From positions 24,597,501 through 24,661,500 of the forward strand of contig NC_092568.1 in assembly GCF_037975245.1 (NCBI RefSeq): 64,000 nucleotides of DNA. Direction: 5' to 3'. This document shows, piece by piece, positions 12,501-25,999 of the stretch. The notes under the pieces are model-generated. The model saw only the letters and a program-made list of their open reading frames with translations, had not been told where the DNA came from and ran no database searches. Position 1 is the first letter of the stretch. Each line of letters begins with the position of its first letter. The stretch is from Apostichopus japonicus (Eukaryota; Echinodermata; Holothuroidea; Aspidochirotida; Stichopodidae). The position numbers and the translations under genes are program-made.

Positions 12501-15500
12501 ATGACTTACTGTTATTGGTATACATATCATATACAACCTTATGAATGAGAGGAATCGCTCCCCCCCCCCCTCACCCTTTCAAAAATAAATGTGACGTGCA
12601 CTATATTCCTTCTGATACGCTAATCATTTAAACATATAGAATATCAATAGCAACATTCGGTTCATCTATAAATCTTCTAAAAGTCTTGGAAGGTAGGTCA
12701 CATTACACCTCTCACTAATATATGCATGGGCAATTGTACGTTTGTTGCTCATAATGTGCTTGCTGCTTAATATATCAGACAGACCGTGAAGCTTCCTGGA
12801 GATTAGAGTTTAATCTTTAGTGCTTCACTGCTTCCTTTTTTTTCTTTTTTTTTCACTAACATGAACGCCAGGGCAAATTTCACATCAAAATGTGTAAGTG
12901 TTTTGCTGCTCAATGTGATGACATATTCTTAACGAGTTAAGGACCAAAATACGTAAGAAATTTAAACCTAAAATATTAAAGGCAATGAAACCGAAACAGT
13001 TGGTTATTCTCGATTACGTTTTACTTCCGACTGATGACCTTCTCATGAAATTTATTTCTTCGATCTTGGAAAACAATCAATCACCAGAATTTGTAAATCA
13101 ATGTTCGCATAAAACATATAACAAATATATAGTATGGTTGTCTTGGTAACTCGATAATGATGGTACACAGAAGGACTGAAACAGACTGACTTACCCAACA
13201 AGGACACGAGACACGAAGGAATATATGGAGTAATGATTGACAAGGGTAAATTAATCTCGCAAATTTTATGATTAGGCCTGTATATTATGTATATGAATAT
13301 AGAGGCCTATCTTTTAGTTCATCATAAACTCCACGTCTGGTATAAGGTATTGTAGTAGCATCATGTTGCCGTATTGATTAAAAACGCGTGTATAGATTTT
13401 AAAATAAGACAGATTTATGAAAAAAATGTATGTATCTATATTGAGGAGAAATGTAAACATTGAGTTCAGTTTAATTTATGCAGGATGTTTAGCAAAAGTA
13501 TAATGTAAGTCCAAGGGTTTATGTTTACTGTTCAAGCCACATTTTCGAACGCACACATATGGTCTTGTCATGATTGTTTCTATTAATTTAATATATTAAT
13601 TTACATTAAAAAAATATTTCTCATTTCAAATTAATTCTAATTATACTATTTCGATATTGTAACGGTCGTGGCGAGACGAAAATAAGGACGATTGTACAGA
13701 ATTCGGAGTCACCGCAATTTATTCTATTCGCAGACGCAAAGACTCCATGGCTCCGTAAAACTATCGGAATACAAAAATAGAAAACTTACAGTACTTAATA
13801 CACAAATTTATCATTTATAGTTTGTTATTGGCACACATAAAAACTAGACAAATTTCACTATTGCACACACATCAACCAGCAAACACACACGAAGAAAGTA
13901 TGTAACTTATTATGACTAAGCACCAACATACCTCTTTTAGCTCTTTAACATCAAGAACATCAAAGAACCACTTCAACTGGTCCCTTTTACAAACAGCAAT
14001 ACTTTCCAACCATTTCACGAGATACAAGTAATTTCAGATGGCTAAATATCTGGCATATAAAATATTGTATACTAGTAAATGCAACAAACGCCAGTAGTTC
14101 TTTTTTCGTGTACCCCTAATATATGCATACATACCAAATGGACATTGAAAAGGACTAATTACGTAACACAAAATCACGAGGGTTCAACTAGCCAATCACG
14201 CAAGGACTTCGTTCAAACGTGGACGAATAAATGAGCAGCTGAATCTGAACAATTTGAAGTATGGCTAAACAAAGTTACACCACATATCACGTAACAGACA
14301 ACACTACGGAAACTCACAAAATACATTTCATTACAGAAATATTATAAATTATATATAAATAATATATATATATATTATAATACTAATTATGTAGGCCTAT
14401 ATCATATTAATTATATTCATAAAAAAATTCTCATTTCAAATTAATTCTATGAAAACTTTAAACGTCAGATGTTCCTTTCTCTATGTATACTCTCTGCAGT
14501 GACTGACATTATTATCATTCTGATTCATTCGTCTCGTTCATTCCTCCCCAGCTGACGCTCAATCCACTAACTGCTGCTGGAGCTATGGCTTTATTATTGG
14601 CGATAGAAAAGAATACCAACAGTAGCTTACAGGAGCTGGACCTAACGGTAGGTATATAGTCAGGATTACCTACAACGGATGCACATGAGGCAATGGGAAA
14701 GTTTGCTTTCGTTACGAAAAAAAAAATTACTCAGCAAATTGTTACTGATTTCCACATAGTAACTTGTCGAGATGCACGTATCGAAGAACCAAATACGTGT
14801 ACAAAAAAAAAAATGAGTCGTTGTCGTGATGTCGGCTTTGAATATGGTAAACAATCAAGAAAACATATACGTCATCAATTGACTTAATAAGAAAACGCAC
14901 GGGTTTGTTTGTACCTTTCGTAGGGGATCGTGCTCAATCGAAATGTAATGGAAGTTGTGGATAGTATTCGAAGTTCTAGACCGGGTTTCAACTTGACGTA
15001 TCATGGGGCCATAGGTCAATTTGAGGTCATGCCCGACGAGGAACCATCACCAGTGGCGGTTGTCCAGGACTACTTGAGGAAGAACAATCTCAGAGTCTTT
15101 GACCTCTTCAGGGCTTACGATAAAGACAAAAATTTATCCGTATCTAGAGAAGAGTTTAAGAAAGGAATTGATGTGAGTATTTATACTTATTTACTTCAGG
15201 CTCCCAATTAGCACAGAAAATGGGTCACCCAGTCGGGACATTTTTTTTCTATACTGTAGTGTTATGTCCCGCTTCAGAGCACTCGTATTATCAGTACGAG
15301 CAGTATGAAGATCATGGTTTCTATCAGATCAAGGAAAGGAACTGTTTGTATACTGACAATACCAGTGCTTTGAGAGCATGATATTGGAGTACAGTTTAGA
15401 GAGGTATTAGCATTAGGAAATTGTCCAAACTGACTGCCCAATGTTCTATTTAATAGTTCGCAGAATAAATGTCTGGCTTATATTTCGGTCCATCGTCAGT

Positions 15501-17933
15501 AATATAGCATGGCGTTCGATTAAGAGTGTATTGTAGAGCTTGATAAAGAAGATCCCAGAGATGATAGGATTTGTCACCGTGTTGTCACTGCAAGGCTAGA
15601 ATCCCGTACTTGAGCCCAATCAGTTACTTCACACTTAAAATCAATGATATCATTCTGTATATAGATATATAGGAAGTGATTGGCTTAATTACACATCTTT
15701 TTTCCCTTCTTTTTGTTATCTTCTTCTTACGTTCAGGCGAGCGGGATGAATATGAAACCAAAACAATTCAACGAACTGGTTGCGGTTCTAGATAAGGATA
15801 ACAGCGGAGAGATTGACTTCAGGTAAGAGATGAACGACAAACTATTAAGTCAGGAGAATTTAGAGCAGAAATTTAGTGTTGAAATATCTATAGTCTAACC
15901 AGAAGGGAAAATCGAGTATATAGGCAATTTAGTTCAGTGATGACGTCAGATCCTCACTCCAGGCCCTAATTTATTCAATGTTAAGAAAGTGCAAAAAGGG
16001 TCTTTTGGTTCATATCAACAACGAGACTGATAGAGAGAAGCTTTGTTGACAAGATCATTAAACTAGAATTATCGGCATGCTTAATGGAACTTCAGAATAA
16101 GTTAACGTTTTATAACTTCTACAAGTCTGGTAAACTTATCGAAGCAGTTTCTTATCTTTGCATGAAATCGATTTCCCTTTTCAAACACCTTGACAGGTTA
16201 ATTGAATGGCTGCTAGATGTATAGATAATGACGCCACCATTATTCTTTCTGATGAATGCAATCTCTGGCCAAGTCGCTTCTGATAAAGGAAGATAAAGAA
16301 ACACCAAAGACAATATTTTGATTTATTTTTATTACTGAAATATTTATCGATGACTTTGTTTCATTACTGCACATTATTGTTTAAAAGAAACAACTTCAAA
16401 TAAAACAATTTTTTCTTAAATTTTCTTCCTCCTTTTCTCATCTTTTTGCTCATGTCTCTGCATCTCCTCCTCCTTGTCTCACCAAATTGGTTCATCCTTT
16501 AACCCCTCCTTGCATCTGTTGGACTGAATATCTTTTGTTTTTAACATATTTTTTATTGTTTGTCGATTCACATTTCGTCTCTTCCTCCAAACGGTTCAAT
16601 TTTAACTTTACACAATTTTCTTATACATCTGATATCTTCTACATTGCCATCAACCTATTTGTTTCTAACATTGGGTTCTATTTCGCTATACCATTCCTTT
16701 TTCTCGTTTCATTGTGTTGTGGATGTTGACATTATTCTTTGCTGCTTTTGTACCATCGGCATTATTTACCTCCGATACACCCATATACCTGCCTTTCTAC
16801 TCGTTCGCTTTATCATCTCAACCCATCAAACAAACCGATTCTGTAAATGCTGTGCTTTCCTCTGTGACTGAATCACCATTAATCCTGCAACCACTCTTTT
16901 CTTTACATTATTAACACATCTCTTTCATCCACATACTCTACATCCTGTAATAACTGTTGTCTGTACCTCGATCCACACCTTTCTCCTGCCATGCACCTTT
17001 TTGTTCTGTAATTCATCTGTCCCTCCTGCCATATACCTGCCTCTCTCGCCGTACAACTCCCTCCCTCCCGTCACACAACTGTCTCTTCTGCCGTACAACT
17101 GTCATATAACTAACTGTCTTTCCTGTCATCTAAATGTATCTCTTGCCGTACAACTCTCTCCTCCGTTACAACTATCTCTCCTGTCATACAACTGTCTCTT
17201 CTGTCACTCAACTGTCTCCCTTGCCGTACAACTGTCTCTCCCGTCATGCAACTGTCTCTTCTGCCGTACAACTGTCTCATCTGTCATATAACTATCTTTC
17301 CTGTCAACTGTCTCTCCTGTCACACAACTGTCTCTCTTGCTGAACAACTGTCTCTCCTGTCACCTAACTTTCCTACTGTCCTAACAATGCATCTGTGACG
17401 TAAACAGTGAGCTCCTGGTTGGCCACAATGACGAGAAGATGAAGCAGCGGACCGAGAGGAAACAGAAGATGATCATCGCCAAGGATAACAGGAGGAACCG
17501 TCTCTATGCACCCGTAGCGGAACAGTTTAGCAATCTGAAGGTGAAAGAGTTAAAGAGGCCCATCTCCCCTGACCGGCGATCCGCCCTCAAAGACCTCATC
17601 AAGAAAGACGTATCACAATGGGACCAAGATGGCCACAAATCTGAGAAATTAACTCTAGCCTTGAGATCACTTGATCAAACTCTAGATTTCTCTAACCAAG
17701 GAAATACTATGACTAAAGAGGAACTTTTATTGAGTAAATCCATTGGTCCTCCAAGGTCCCGTAGTCCTAGTCCGCTCCCCAGGAAAGACAACACAGACAT
17801 CAAAAGCAAGCAGAGGAGCCCTTCTAAGAAAGGAGGTGCAAAGAAGGGAGGAACAAAGCCAAAGAAAAAGAGTACTAAAAAGAAGCTATATAAACCGAAA
17901 AATACGAACCATTTATACGACATGGATTTATAA
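3562..17933 (+). CDS. LRRC74-like leucine-rich repeat protein with two EF-hands (about 690 aa, 12 exons)
   Basis: Exons: 3562-3630, 8097-8349, 8978-9156, 9382-9489, 9809-9952, 10993-11074, 11425-11510, 12185-12379, 14552-14647, 14924-15172, 15737-15822, 17408-17933. All junctions are AG/GT and the phases agree. A TAA at 3538-3540 is in frame before the ATG. Residues 24-107 are acidic and Ser-rich (GGDDDDDSDSGWDTDLE). The segment after it (YLKACKDIGVVPASTFLRH, then GLGPKGAKA) resembles the LRRC74 family. About nine 28-residue repeats of the ribonuclease-inhibitor LRR type (LDLSWN...G) fill residues 140-400. Two canonical EF-hand loops follow: DKDKNLSVSREE (about 470-481) and DKDNSGEIDF.E (about 506-517). 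The last 170 residues are Lys/Arg/Ser/Pro-rich. The LRRs would bind protein partners and the EF-hands calcium; no partner is known from sequence. Exon 1 is the least certain. Confidence 0.85.
5690..5965. repeat. Tandem duplication, unit about 134 bp, two copies
   Basis: 5690-5823 and 5824-5965 are nearly identical direct copies in intron 1 of the LRR gene. They differ by a few substitutions and by a longer C-run in copy 2 (around 5933-5943). High identity implies a recent duplication. Confidence 0.85.
6288..6352 (-). mobile_element. tRNA-derived SINE head
   Basis: Read on the minus strand, the segment has a box A-like TAGCTCAGCTGG, an anticodon-arm-like stem (CTGG..CCAG) and a box B GGTTCGAAACC. 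The acceptor stem does not close, so this is a tRNA-derived repeat, not a functional tRNA. Its 3' body may run left to about 6120. It lies in intron 1 of the LRR gene. Confidence 0.55.
8577..8598. repeat. (TA)n microsatellite
   Basis: Pure TA dinucleotide run in intron 2 of the LRR gene. Confidence 0.85.
10123..10506. mobile_element. hAT-type MITE, 384 bp
   Basis: Terminal inverted repeats CAGGGGGTAGGAGC and its imperfect complement GCTTCCTACCCCCTG are flanked by perfect 8-bp duplications TCCCCAGT (10115-10122 and 10507-10514). An 8-bp TSD with CAG..CTG termini is the hAT signature. There is no transposase ORF. It sits in the intron between LRR exons 5 and 6. Confidence 0.85.
13600..14450. 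repeat. Direct repeats flanking a possible insertion
   Basis: An imperfect direct repeat of about 40 bp (core TCTCATTTCAAATTAATTCT) occurs at about 13600-13640 and 14410-14449, in the large LRR-gene intron. The sequence between begins TGTAACGG at 13659 and contains CATTACA near 14329-14335. That would fit a TG..CA solo LTR, but I see no clean TSD directly at those ends, so the identity is open. Confidence 0.35.
17030..17380 (+). repeat. Pyrimidine-rich minisatellite, unit about 18-20 bp
   Basis: About seventeen degenerate copies of a unit like ACAACTGTCTCTCCTGTCAC fill the end of the last LRR-gene intron, stopping about 30 bp before the exon at 17408. The preceding 600 bp are also C/T-rich. 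Short open frames here are products of the repeat. Confidence 0.85.
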
Positions 17934-19114
17934 ATCATTTTAAGAGCTGCAGCGATCCAAAATATCCCCCCTGGAAACGGGTATAAGTGATGAATAATAC
18001 ACGACAAAATTTCAACGTCTACATCTTATTGTAGTTAACAATCGAAGGGCGTAGTACATAATTGCATTCATTGTAACAGCTTTGGGTTAGTATGAAACTT
18101 GATGATACAATTCTGCTCGGCATATAGAGAGAGATGGGGTGGGGGCGGATACTATATTCGAGGAGCTCAGAGGAGCATATGCAGGAACAGATTATGTAGA
18201 AGGGGCGTGGTCCTGGGGTCGCTGAAGCCGACTCCCATATTTATGTGTGTGTGAGGGGGGGGGGGGGATTCTCCATCAGAACAAACATATATGTCAAATG
18301 GTACAATCTGAAACACATTTAGACTATAACTTAGGTTTATAATTAGGTCTAACTGCAAGGTTGTGTTAATAACTAATTATTTTTTGGGTGTGCGAGGTCC
18401 AAAGGTTTGTGTGTGTAATGGGGGTGAGGGAGGGTAGGGATGTATGTTTACCACCCCAAAATTCTTGCCTGCTATGAAGGGGTTCACTCTGGTCCGTACT
18501 GTCGCCTTTTGGATCGGTGGCAGTAAACATTTTAAAGAGACCTATATCAAGAATTTTAATAGCCTTTACAGAATTTTGATGAACCTGGCATAATTTTTTA
18601 CTATTCCTCATCAATGAAGAGTAACATTAGTATTAAGAATTGGTACATAAAAACTGTTATTTGAGGATAGATGAAAACTGTCATTTTTCATCGTTATTAT
18701 TCAATCATGTTCTTGCTTTCCATTCCTAACTATTGCGATGGAAAATTTAAAATACACACTACTGTTTACATAACATAATAAAACAAAGATATGCATATTT
18801 AAGGAGGTCAATAGATATAGAACAATGTGATATATTGTTATTTGATTCTTCCTTTTTTTCCATTGTTTCAGATGACTTATTAGAATATCTTTAAGACAAT
18901 TAAATTGAAACAGAACTACTTTCACATGTACTAAATCTGATATCCTTTCTAGTCATAATCAGAAATTTGTTTGAGGGAAGGAGTAGGGATGATTCCATTT
19001 GACTTCACATACAAATGAATGTGATAACAGCACGTTGCGTTACCAAGATTGTTTGTGTTAGCGACACTGTTTAGGGGGGTGGTTGGTGGGGGGGCGGAGA
19101 GCCCTTTTCCATAT

Positions 19115-19214
19115 GACTAATTATTAATTATTTCAGAAGTCTCTATGTACTTCATTTAAACATAAGACTAATTATTAATTATTTCAGAAGCCTCTATGTA
19201 CTTCATTTAAACAT
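19115..19214. repeat. Tandem duplication, unit about 50 bp, two copies
   Basis: A block starting GACTAATTATTAATTATTTC and ending in CTTCATTTAAACAT occurs twice back to back with one substitution (GTCTC versus GCCTC). Confidence 0.85.
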
Positions 19215-20169
19215 GCTGCATTTGCACACCCAAATAATTGGATTCACTCAAGATTACTGGTATCAGGTTCTGTAAGAACTCATAAAAGTGAATTTTATTC
19301 TTGCAAATTATGGTGCAATTCATCCATCTTTACCCTCAACAATTTATCAATTAATGCCGATACCAGCTTCAGCCCCTGCTCTGATATGCAAAGTAAGCCA
19401 GGCAACTTTAGATTTGTTCAGAAGATAGGGAATGCTTACGTTCATTGTTTGTTTTTATTTTTTATAAATAGTTGCCATAATGCCATAAACAAGCATTGTA
19501 ACATTGATACAACAAGTAAACCATTACACTTTCTGTTCATTAATACTAGAGACCTTCAGCTTTATGACAAGGTCATGACCTTCTAAAAGCATGCAGCTTA
19601 CTGAATGTATTTGGATGTTTTAATGTATAATCAATACCAAGAAATTGATTACAATATTTACACTAAAGCAAATGGAAAAAGAGAGACATTCTGAAAACAT
19701 ATCACTTTGCAGTTTTGGTGGTATTGTGATGTTTCAAAAGTCCCATAGAACACAAACACACATTTAAGTATTACATCTTAAAGTACAGAAAGTGAAACTA
19801 CATAAGAATTGACTCTCATATATAAACAAAAAAAACATTAGAGATAGGAATTATGGATTATAAAGCAAAAATGTCATTGCACTTCAAGTTAACTGGTGGG
19901 TTTGACTAGCCCAATCATCGTAAAGCAAATTCACTGCGAGGGTTTTTGAAGGATTTGTTTCACCGTTGTGTCATGAAGAGATAGGTATTGAAAGTACTAC
20001 AATAGCATTTGCACAATGTTACTTCTACTTGTAAAATAAATTGGTCCATTAACACTAAAGAGAGTTTATGCAATTATCATTGAGGCATTTCATTTGTATC
20101 GCTTTCATTCGTGTGTTCAAACAAGTAAGAATCAATGAACTGGTCTGATGGTTGTCTCCTTCCAAAATG

Positions 20170-20900
20170 AAAATTCCTAAAAACCAGTATGAATAAATGC
20201 ATTGCGGTTTTGATGACTTCATTACACTAGACTTTTGCTTGATCCACCAGAAATATCTCTTGTAATATAAATGTCCTAAACTACTATATTGATGTACAAT
20301 TACACTATGGCACAATAAACTCAGGCCAGTCCACTGTACGTGGCAATACACACCTCCACCAAACACAATAGGGGTCTTTTACTCAATGTGATGCATCCAC
20401 ACACCAAGTATGAGAAGTATCCATGATTTCTACCTCGAGATACCCTTATAAAAGGTTTTCAGTGTTTGATGCTGGTGACCAAAGATGAACTTTGACCTCC
20501 ACAAAAAATATTCACTTCTTCGTCTCAATATGACGCATCCACATGGTAAGTATGAAAGTATCCATGCTTCATATCTTGAGATATAGTGTTTACAAGGTGA
20601 CCTTTGACCTTCACCAAAAACAACAGGGTTCTTCTACGGAAATGAAACCATGCTTCCAAACTTTAGATATCATGTTAAAAGGTTTTCAGTTTTTGACCTC
20701 TGGTGACCTTTGACCTTCACCAACCTCTCAATATGACACATCTACATACCAAGTATGAGAGAAATTGAGAATCCATGATTCCCTATCTTGAGATATCATG
20801 TTTACAAGCTAGGCATCACGAACACATATACATGCACACGCCATGTTTACAAGCTAGGCCCCACGAACACACATACATACACACGCCATCATGACCACAC
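20170..20900. repeat. Dispersed repeat R1, internally tandem
   Basis: Related 100-140-bp segments recur (phrases CCAAGTATGAGA, CTTGAGATAT, TGACCTTTGACCT). The left part (20190-20390) is homologous to 32450-32650, and the family recurs at 48000-48610. Exact TGACCTTTGACCT occurs at 20598-20610 and 20704-20716. No coding capacity is seen. Confidence 0.7.
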
Positions 20901-21607
20901 ATGTTTCTCTTCTCATTGAAATCAAACATTGTCAAAACCTGATACACAACTGGTTAAACTGACCAGCTTTTGCAATGAATTTTTAAACTTTTTTTAAAGT
21001 TTCTAACTTTTGCAATAAATTTCATCTGGGAAATCACAGATGGTCATCTTGGTCATTGGCTAGTTCCGGACGTATCCATAGATCACCGGTAGAGTCATCT
21101 CAATCTGGAAAGATCGCATCACTAGAGATGGCTACCAGCTCTTGATACTATAATAACAAAATGAAAAGATAAATAGATGGGGTGGATCAAGGCAGGTTAC
21201 AAAAAAGAAAATTAATACATTTAAGAGATATAAAAACGTGCCGCTCGTATAAATTTATATCCACAATAAACTGACACAGTGCTGTTGGAACTCTTTTACA
21301 GTAAATGAAACCAACAGAATATGCTCTTGTATTGTCTTAAGCAATCAGCAGTAAGTAGCGATGCACTGATACAATCTACGATAGAGGGAGAGAGTCACAT
21401 ACAACACATCCTGTCAAAACAAGCTTGACCACTTAGCTGCTAACATTTGACCAGTACTCGAGAGAGTCCACGAGGGACCTCAACGAGAGAAGTAACAAGT
21501 GGTCTCCATCTTTAAATCTAACTCCCCCAAGTTAAGCCTTAAAGAGAGAGTGATGAGTCGATGACCACCTAGTCATTATTTACCTGATTTGATGAAGAGC
21601 AGGACTT

Positions 21608-24600
21608 TCAGTCCATGGTGAATATCCTAGAAGCGATATCATCTATAAGCCAGTCAATACCGTAGAGTAGATTCTCTCCTGTGACAGCACTACAACCAAT
21701 TATCATCCAATGGTGGGTCTTGATTTCATCCAACCTCAGCGTCTGAGGATCAAAAAAAAACAGAGATTAGAAACGAAACGTAGTAGAAGCTTTCTTGACC
21801 TCCTTACCTTGGAGATGATCCCTGGAAACTGTCTGGAAAACTGAAATCATTAATATTATCTGTCCTTTGAGATTCAGTGTCTTGCAACTGCAACCCTTTA
21901 GCTCATATATGATGCTTACTTTCTGACTTGGAGCATGGTGACTTCCAGGAGGGATAGAAAGAGAGGATGTTTTTGGTTTGCAATACTACCCTCCCAACCT
22001 GTCAACCTCTCCACTTCCGCAACCATGACTACTTTGCTTAATAGCCTTTTTCCTGTTTCAAAGATACTTTAACTGTTGTGATTGAAAGCGAGCAGTATTA
22101 AAAAATATATATATCTCGATAATGGCTTCAAACTAGTTTCATAGCTTGCTACACCTTGTTAGCAAGAAAGACCAACTGAATTACCTTTCTTATTTCTTCG
22201 GCTGGGAAAGCACCCGGGAGATCTTGTTTATTGGCGAATACTAGTAATGTGGCTCCAGCTAACCTCTGAAAAGACAATCAAAAACAATTGAAAAAGATAA
22301 AAGACACATCTTCACATCTTCATATATGATTCTAGTAAAATCATTAAACATAGTTGAGGTAGATGATATGCTAGAACCACATTCAATATGAAGCTTTTCT
22401 ATGTATTCAGCTCATACAATTAATTCAACTTACACAATCATTCATTCTTCAATTGTCTACTTCTACTAGTCAGCATTGGTTTTAATTCATTCCATACATT
22501 AACAGTCCCCTTTCCAATTCTTTAAAGACACACATATTTGTAGAGCTTTAAGAAGTCACATGTCACATGAAGCAATGTTTTACAACAGCAAAGTAGCTAC
22601 TGTACTTAGTTTATTATCATTACCAAAATTAGAACTGAGTTTTTCCAAATTATGTTAAAAACTCACGTAAGATAACCAATCTCAATATACAATGTCTTCA
22701 CAACCAAATTTAGTAATAAAAAAAGAAGGAAAAGAAAGAAAGAAACCAAATATTGAGATAAATGTTACCTCCTCTAAGAGTAAACCATCCAGTTCATTCC
22801 GGCAATCCATTAACCGCCTCTTATCAGCACTATCAACTACCCATATCAGACCATCTGTGCTCTCAAAGTAATTTCTCCAGTAAGATCTCAGAGACTTCTG
22901 ACCACCAACATCCCAAACATTCAATTTGAAACTGAAATTTTGAAGAGAAGGAAGAGTTAAAGTATGGGTTGTCAATAAGCTGTATGTGGGCCAAATCTCA
23001 CCTGGGATGGATTTCAATAGGGCCCATAAAACGATAGGCCCACAGTCTTGCACTGATCGGGTGGTATGCTGGCCCCCATTAAGGCCTTAAAGGCTTGAGC
23101 ATTACCTCTCCCACTCTATACTCAGCATTGTTCAACTTAACCTTAAGTGGGATTTTAGTTAGAACTGTTCAGCCCTTTCCTTAAACCAATGTCTGTCTCT
23201 AGCCCTCACAGAAAATAATTGTGAAAGTCTGATTAAAATAAAGATGAGCAAACAAATGTAGCCACTATGACAACACTAATGAGACATCACAGGCGAGTAT
23301 AACAAGTCTTAAGCAGGCTGGGGAAAAACCTGTCCTTTATTGCAGGATTATGCTGAGTACCATCTACAAAAACAAAGGCATTGAACAAAAGCATTTGACC
23401 CTCCTAGTTGGCTATATCTTGTGGTATATGGAGCCAGTGCAAGCAATATTTAACAAACAAGGTTTTTGGATGAGAATGCATTTCACCAGTATTTTGGCAA
23501 AAGCATGGGTATTCTCTAAATGACACTTTACTGTCCAAAACTCAAACCGGTTACTGATCCTTACCTAATGGAGATCGCAACACATTTGAAAAATGTGACA
23601 AATAAACTTAAGAATCAATATGGGTAAAGACTCCAAATGTACGTCACATGAATAGACAATCTTTCAGAAGCTTGGGATGGACAATATTTGGTTGAAACGA
23701 AACAATCACAGCTCATGGACCTGTATGATACTAATTGTTTAATGAGAGAAGTATTCAAAACACAGAAAGTCATAGATACACACTGGCAAATGGCAAAACT
23801 TCTGTGTAATGCAACTTTTGATTTGGAAAACTTTTATCTTGAATGTATTATTAAGCTGCCAGCTGTAATGGTACATTGTGGATAGCCCTGGATCAAGGCT
23901 AAAATATCGCTTACCCTTTATGTTCAAGCGTCTTAATGTTGAAACCTAGAGTTGGTGAAATTGTGTTGATGTCCTCACCGTTAAACTTCTTCAGAATTGT
24001 AGTCTTTCCAGCATTGTCCAGTCCTCTGTTATGTGGTTAAAGAAGTTATTAGACACTTGAGACTTCATCAATTAATAAATTATTCCAATTATTGAAAATA
24101 ACCCCCCCCCCCATAAAGAGGTACTAAATTCCATCATGATCTGCACAGTGCTTCAAATTTTGAACTTCTCCAATCTTAAATTTGTGGAGAAGAAGAAGAG
24201 GAAGGAGAATGCAAGTACATTACAATGTATACAAAACTGGAAGAACAGGAAATTCAGAACATTATTTAGATGCTTTACTTATTTTGACTGTTATTTTGGG
24301 CTTCAGACTTCATAAGAGCTGCTAATCAAGATGGTGTAAGCATGCATCAGGGGATTCATGGACTATTAAATAATTAAGTGCTTAGAGATTATTTGAATGC
24401 TTTTCCAATTTCGACAGCTGATACCGTATTGGTTTCTGTTGTGAGAGCAGTTGGCAAATGGGGATGGAAGTGGGGTGAAGATTGGGTCAAAGGATCAGAC
24501 AGGAACTGTTAGTAATCTAGTTCTTACAGTTTGCTTAGACGTGTTCAGATGTATGAATAATTGAATATCATAAAAGATTTGTAAATACTATGGTTTTTGT

Positions 24601-24922
24601 GGATAAACACTGAAGCTGGTTCCATCTATCAAAGTGTGCACCATCATGGTCATTTTATAAACAATATCTAAATGCTGCGAAACCTATTCCCCTGTGAGAT
24701 ACACTGTACATTGAACAATGTCAAGCTACTTTCCAAACTGGTAATGAAGACGAAGCTTTCACCGCATGTTGAGGGGGTACAATATTTTACATGCAGTATA
24801 AATATATGTAGTTGTGTAGGTATTGTAAACTGAAATACCAGTTGATGTAAAGGATACAACATCAGTAATCTCATCTCTTTTTCCTTCTGTTTCATCTTTT
24901 TGAGGATGGTTAAAAGTCCCAT
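21608..24922 (-). CDS. ARL2: ADP-ribosylation factor-like protein 2 (184 aa, 5 exons)
   Basis: Exons in transcription order: 24922-24858, 24025-23915, 22931-22769, 22265-22185, 21742-21608. All have GT-AG junctions, phases match, and the sum is exactly 184 codons plus stop, the usual ARL2 length. The N-terminus [18 protein letters not shown] is the diagnostic ARL2 amphipathic helix. GTPase motifs are all present: P-loop GLDNAGKT (exon 2), switch II WDVGGQ (exon 3), NKQD (exon 4) and the CSAV G5 motif (exon 5). ARL2 is a cytosolic and mitochondrial small GTPase. It works with tubulin cofactor D and cofactor C/RP2-like GAPs in tubulin dimer assembly, and releases lipidated cargo from PDE6D/UNC119. 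Nothing is missing or frameshifted, so the copy looks functional. It is convergent with the LRR gene, and the first intron is about 830 bp. Confidence 0.97.
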
Positions 24923-25806
24923 TTTCAAAGCTGATGCTGTCCTTGTTTCAGGAAAGAAAGGTGAAAAATGATCTTCTATATCCTGTGCAGCGATTCTGGT
25001 TGCTTACATGGACAGTACCTGAAAAGAAGAAACTGCTTTTTATGATGTGAAGAATGTATTTTGGCAACATTTGATTTGATAAAATTTGAGAATTTTCACT
25101 TTGCCATGTACCCTAGTGTCCATCTCAATATACATCTATATGAGAAAAAAATAATAAATAAACAACAACAACAAAAGGAAAACAATTCTGACATTAATAT
25201 GCTAAATTATAACACCTTCCACTTAACACGCATGGATCATATAATTTTGAATGTTATATAGTTATAAAAACTAATAACTGAGGGAATAATTAATCTGGTT
25301 TAGCATCGCACAGTGCTATGCAAAATGGTATCGAGTGCAAAGATATATATTGGAATGTTAATTTATTAACAGGAACCGCTGCAAGAGACAAAGCCTATTA
25401 TTTTATTATAATAGACAAAGCATTTCAAACCTACTACACAAGAATTGAGCACTAGAGAATTCACTGTAACTACCAGTCAATAAACATGCAGAGCTTGTAA
25501 CAAGTTACTTAAGAAAAATTGTTGTAATTCTATAGTGTATATATATTTATATATACACCAGGCAGAGACTAGATCGTGCTATCCAGAGAAATATATCAGT
25601 TGAATAAAAGTTCTTTCCACTACTTCCTTAATAGGAAACGCAAGAGGATGAAAAACTACACATACTGTACTCTGAATCGTTGATGCTCACATCCTAAAAT
25701 GATGTATTGGGGAGTGGTATTCAGATTGTTGAAATTGGAACCTTAAAAGTATTTGATGAAAAGTGCTAACACTATGAGTTGTTAAGTTAGTTAATATAAC
25801 TGACAG
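24923..25806. other. 5' flank of ARL2
   Basis: No gene seen. It should hold the ARL2 promoter and 5' UTR. An A-rich stretch lies at 25145-25185. Confidence 0.4.
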
Positions 25807-25999
25807 CAGGGCTTGACATGACCTACAGCAAAAAGCTGTCGTGCCCTCGATTTTTGCCGAAGTGCCCCTGAAAAATACACTCAAAAGACTGCAAAAGTTG
25901 CCGTCATGCCCCTTTTTCGGTGCTGTACATTCTGAGTGGTACTATCAAAGTTACACTATAGAGTAACCCAACAAACTTGGGTGGATTTTGTTTGTATGT

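Larger units (their letters stand above)
17934..21607. other. Convergent intergenic region
   Basis: It lies between the stop of the LRR gene (+) and the stop of ARL2 (-) and must hold both 3' UTRs. Apart from the repeats listed separately (19115-19214 and 20170-20900) I see no gene. Short open frames on either strand lack homology or splice context. Confidence 0.5.

Noticed and set aside
12640-12700. Degenerate extra LRR exon before a GTAGGT
   Set aside because: The sequence resembles the end of the preceding exon only weakly, and the exons at 12185-12379 and 14552-14647 already join in phase.
13659-14335. Solo LTR bounded by TGTAACGG and CATTACA
   Set aside because: The flanking bases do not form a matching duplication and no primer-binding or polypurine context can be tested for a solo copy. 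I kept only the flanking direct repeat as a feature.
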